Assembly: GCA_029062075.1 (NCBI GenBank)
Contig: JAIDQW010000378.1
Coordinates: 1-7,835 of the forward strand
From: Paramuribaculum sp.
GTDB taxonomy: Bacteria > Bacteroidota > Bacteroidia > Bacteroidales > Muribaculaceae
Direction: 5' to 3'
Length of the DNA stretch: 7,835 bases
Position 1 is the first letter of the stretch. Each line of letters opens with the position of its first letter. Below, in pieces: positions 6,897 through 7,835 of the stretch. The notes under the pieces are model-generated. The model saw only the letters and a list, made by a program, of their open reading frames with translations. It did not search any database and was not told the DNA's origin. The translations under genes were made by a program, and so were the position numbers.

Positions 6897-7673
6897 ATGG
6901 AAATGACTGCAGCGTTACGAAAGTTTGTTTTATCGTTATCTTCGGCACGAAAACGGCGCGAGGAGGGTGCTTTTATTGCCGAAGGGACAAAATGTGTTTG
7001 CGATACAATAGGATATTTTTCTCTGAGATATCTTTTTGCTACGGAAAACTGGATATCTGAACACAAAAACGTCTGCAACTCTGTCAAATTCACACCGATA
7101 ATCGTAAGTAAAAAAGACATTGAAAGAATGTCTGCATTATCTACGCCGTCTGAGGTTATAGCTGTGTATGATTTGCCGGAATCAAGTTTTGACGTAAGTA
7201 TTGCGTCAGAGGAACTTGTCATTGCTCTTGACGGTGTTCAGGATCCTGGAAATGTTGGTACGATAATCCGTGCTGCTGATTGGTTCGGAATCAGGCATCT
7301 GATTCTTTCGGAGGATAGTGCAGACGCATTTAGTCCCAAAACAGTAATGGCATCTATGGGGGCAATCTCAAGAGTGAAGATTTTAAGAGGTAATCTTCAG
7401 GATTTATTGTCTGAGTCATCGGTCAATGTATATGGAACTTTTCTTGACGGACAAAGTATATATCAAACTCAACTATCACCTTCAGGAATCATTGTAATGG
7501 GTAATGAGGGAAGAGGAATAAGTAATGATGTGGAAAAATTTGTGAATAAGAGGTTGCTAATACCATCGTTTCCTCCTAATTCAGTGACAAGTGAGTCTTT
7601 GAACGTTGGAATGGCGACCTCAATCGTACTTTCGGAGTTCCGAAGGAGACAAATAATGGATTTAAATGGCTAA
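6897..7673 (+). CDS. SpoU/TrmH-family RNA 2'-O-ribose methyltransferase
   Basis: This protein of about 258 residues belongs to the SPOUT class, which methylates ribose 2'-OH groups of rRNA or tRNA with S-adenosylmethionine using a knotted fold. Numbered from the ATG at 6897, an N-terminal substrate-binding domain begins with KRREEGAFIAEGTK (20-33). Motif 1 is LDGVQDPGNVGTIIRAAD (111-128) with the conserved Asn119 and Arg125. Motif 2 is IIVMGNEGRGI (198-208) and motif 3 is SESLNVGMATSIVLSEF (232-248), which form the SAM knot. The exact target base cannot be told from sequence; RlmB- or TrmH-like activities are both possible, so no symbol is given. An in-frame TTG at 6888 and a second ATG at 6903 are alternative starts. 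The stop overlaps radA by 8 bp, so the two are translationally coupled or co-transcribed. Confidence 0.93.
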   Translation: MEMTAALRKFVLSLSSARKRREEGAFIAEGTKCVCDTIGYFSLRYLFATENWISEHKNVCNSVKFTPIIVSKKDIERMSALSTPSEVIAVYDLPESSFDVSIASEELVIALDGVQDPGNVGTIIRAADWFGIRHLILSEDSADAFSPKTVMASMGAISRVKILRGNLQDLLSESSVNVYGTFLDGQSIYQTQLSPSGIIVMGNEGRGISNDVEKFVNKRLLIPSFPPNSVTSESLNVGMATSIVLSEFRRRQIMDLNG

Positions 7674-7835
7674 GGTAAAGAGTGTTTGGGTGTGTACATC
7701 GTGTGGAGCTGATTCTCCCAAATGGGAGGGAAGATGTCCGAGTTGTGGGGAATGGAACACCCTTGTAGAAGAAAAGATTAGTGTTAAGCCAGGTAAAAGC
7801 AGAACTCCACTGGGTTCAACTCCCAATTCAAGCCC
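7666..7835 (+). CDS. radA: DNA repair protein RadA, N-terminal fragment (cut by window edge)
   Basis: RadA/Sms is a RecA-like ATPase that promotes branch migration during recombinational repair. The 56 complete codons start MAKVKSVWVC and contain the N-terminal four-cysteine zinc finger: CTSC (10-13) and CPSC (24-27), with the conserved SPKWEGRCPSCGEWNTL between and after the cysteine pairs. This is the family hallmark. The RecA core, KNRFG motif and Lon-like domain are beyond the window end. The start codon lies inside the last codons of the methyltransferase gene (ATGGCTAA overlap, 7666-7673). A GGAG at 7645-7648 is 17 bp upstream, too far for a standard ribosome site. Translation by coupling to the upstream gene is therefore likely. 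Confidence 0.95.
   Translation, partial: MAKVKSVWVCTSCGADSPKWEGRCPSCGEWNTLVEEKISVKPGKSRTPLGSTPNSS

Noticed and set aside
7643..7658. GGAG followed by ATG at 7656 as a possible new start
   Set aside because: That ATG is in the methyltransferase frame (MDLNG end), not the radA frame, and would give only a five-codon peptide. The RadA N-terminus clearly begins at 7666.
1..7835. A new multi-gene defence, CRISPR or phage system
   Set aside because: No spaced repeats, nucleases, toxin pairs, integrases or tRNA-like structures were seen. Apart from the rearranged 158-953 region and one unrecognised membrane protein, every gene belongs to a well-known family.

Overview
The window looks like chromosomal DNA from a member of the Bacteroidales. 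The evidence is AT-rich intergenic DNA, start regions with little or no Shine-Dalgarno sequence, promoter -7 elements of the Bacteroidetes TAnnTTTG type, and a fused aspartokinase/homoserine dehydrogenase. A family-level assignment such as Muribaculaceae is possible but cannot be proved from sequence reading alone.

Layout. At the left edge is the first 30 codons of threonine synthase (thrC, minus strand). Upstream of it, positions 91-157 hold a dyad symmetry and a possible promoter. Next come two broken genes joined head on: the last quarter of a MATE-type multidrug exporter (158-520, minus) and the 3' part of an ISAs1-family transposase (538-940, plus). The transposase carries at least two frame-breaking lesions and ends at a recognisable terminal inverted repeat (940-953). 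This insertion sequence relic lies inside the 3' end of a membrane sensor histidine kinase gene (908-2386, minus), whose last 14 codons and stop codon are IS DNA. Then follow, all on the minus strand and tightly spaced, a small four-helix membrane protein (2420-2782), thrA (2789-5239) and prfC, release factor 3 (5246-6826). A short divergent promoter region (6827-6896) separates these from a plus-strand pair: a SpoU/TrmH-family RNA 2'-O-ribose methyltransferase (6897-7673) and the start of radA (7666 to the window end).

How the genes relate. prfC, thrA, the small membrane protein and the kinase gene are separated by 6, 6 and 33 bp, so they could share one transcript read leftward from the divergent promoter. 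ThrA makes homoserine from aspartate and ThrC makes the last threonine step. In Bacteroides these two normally flank an apgM-like gene given the homoserine kinase role. Here that place is taken by a membrane protein, an orphan kinase, and IS and MATE debris. The most unusual region is therefore 158-953, a rearrangement scar in the middle of a threonine biosynthesis locus. I do not see a new defence, CRISPR or other multi-gene system; the remaining genes are conserved housekeeping genes.
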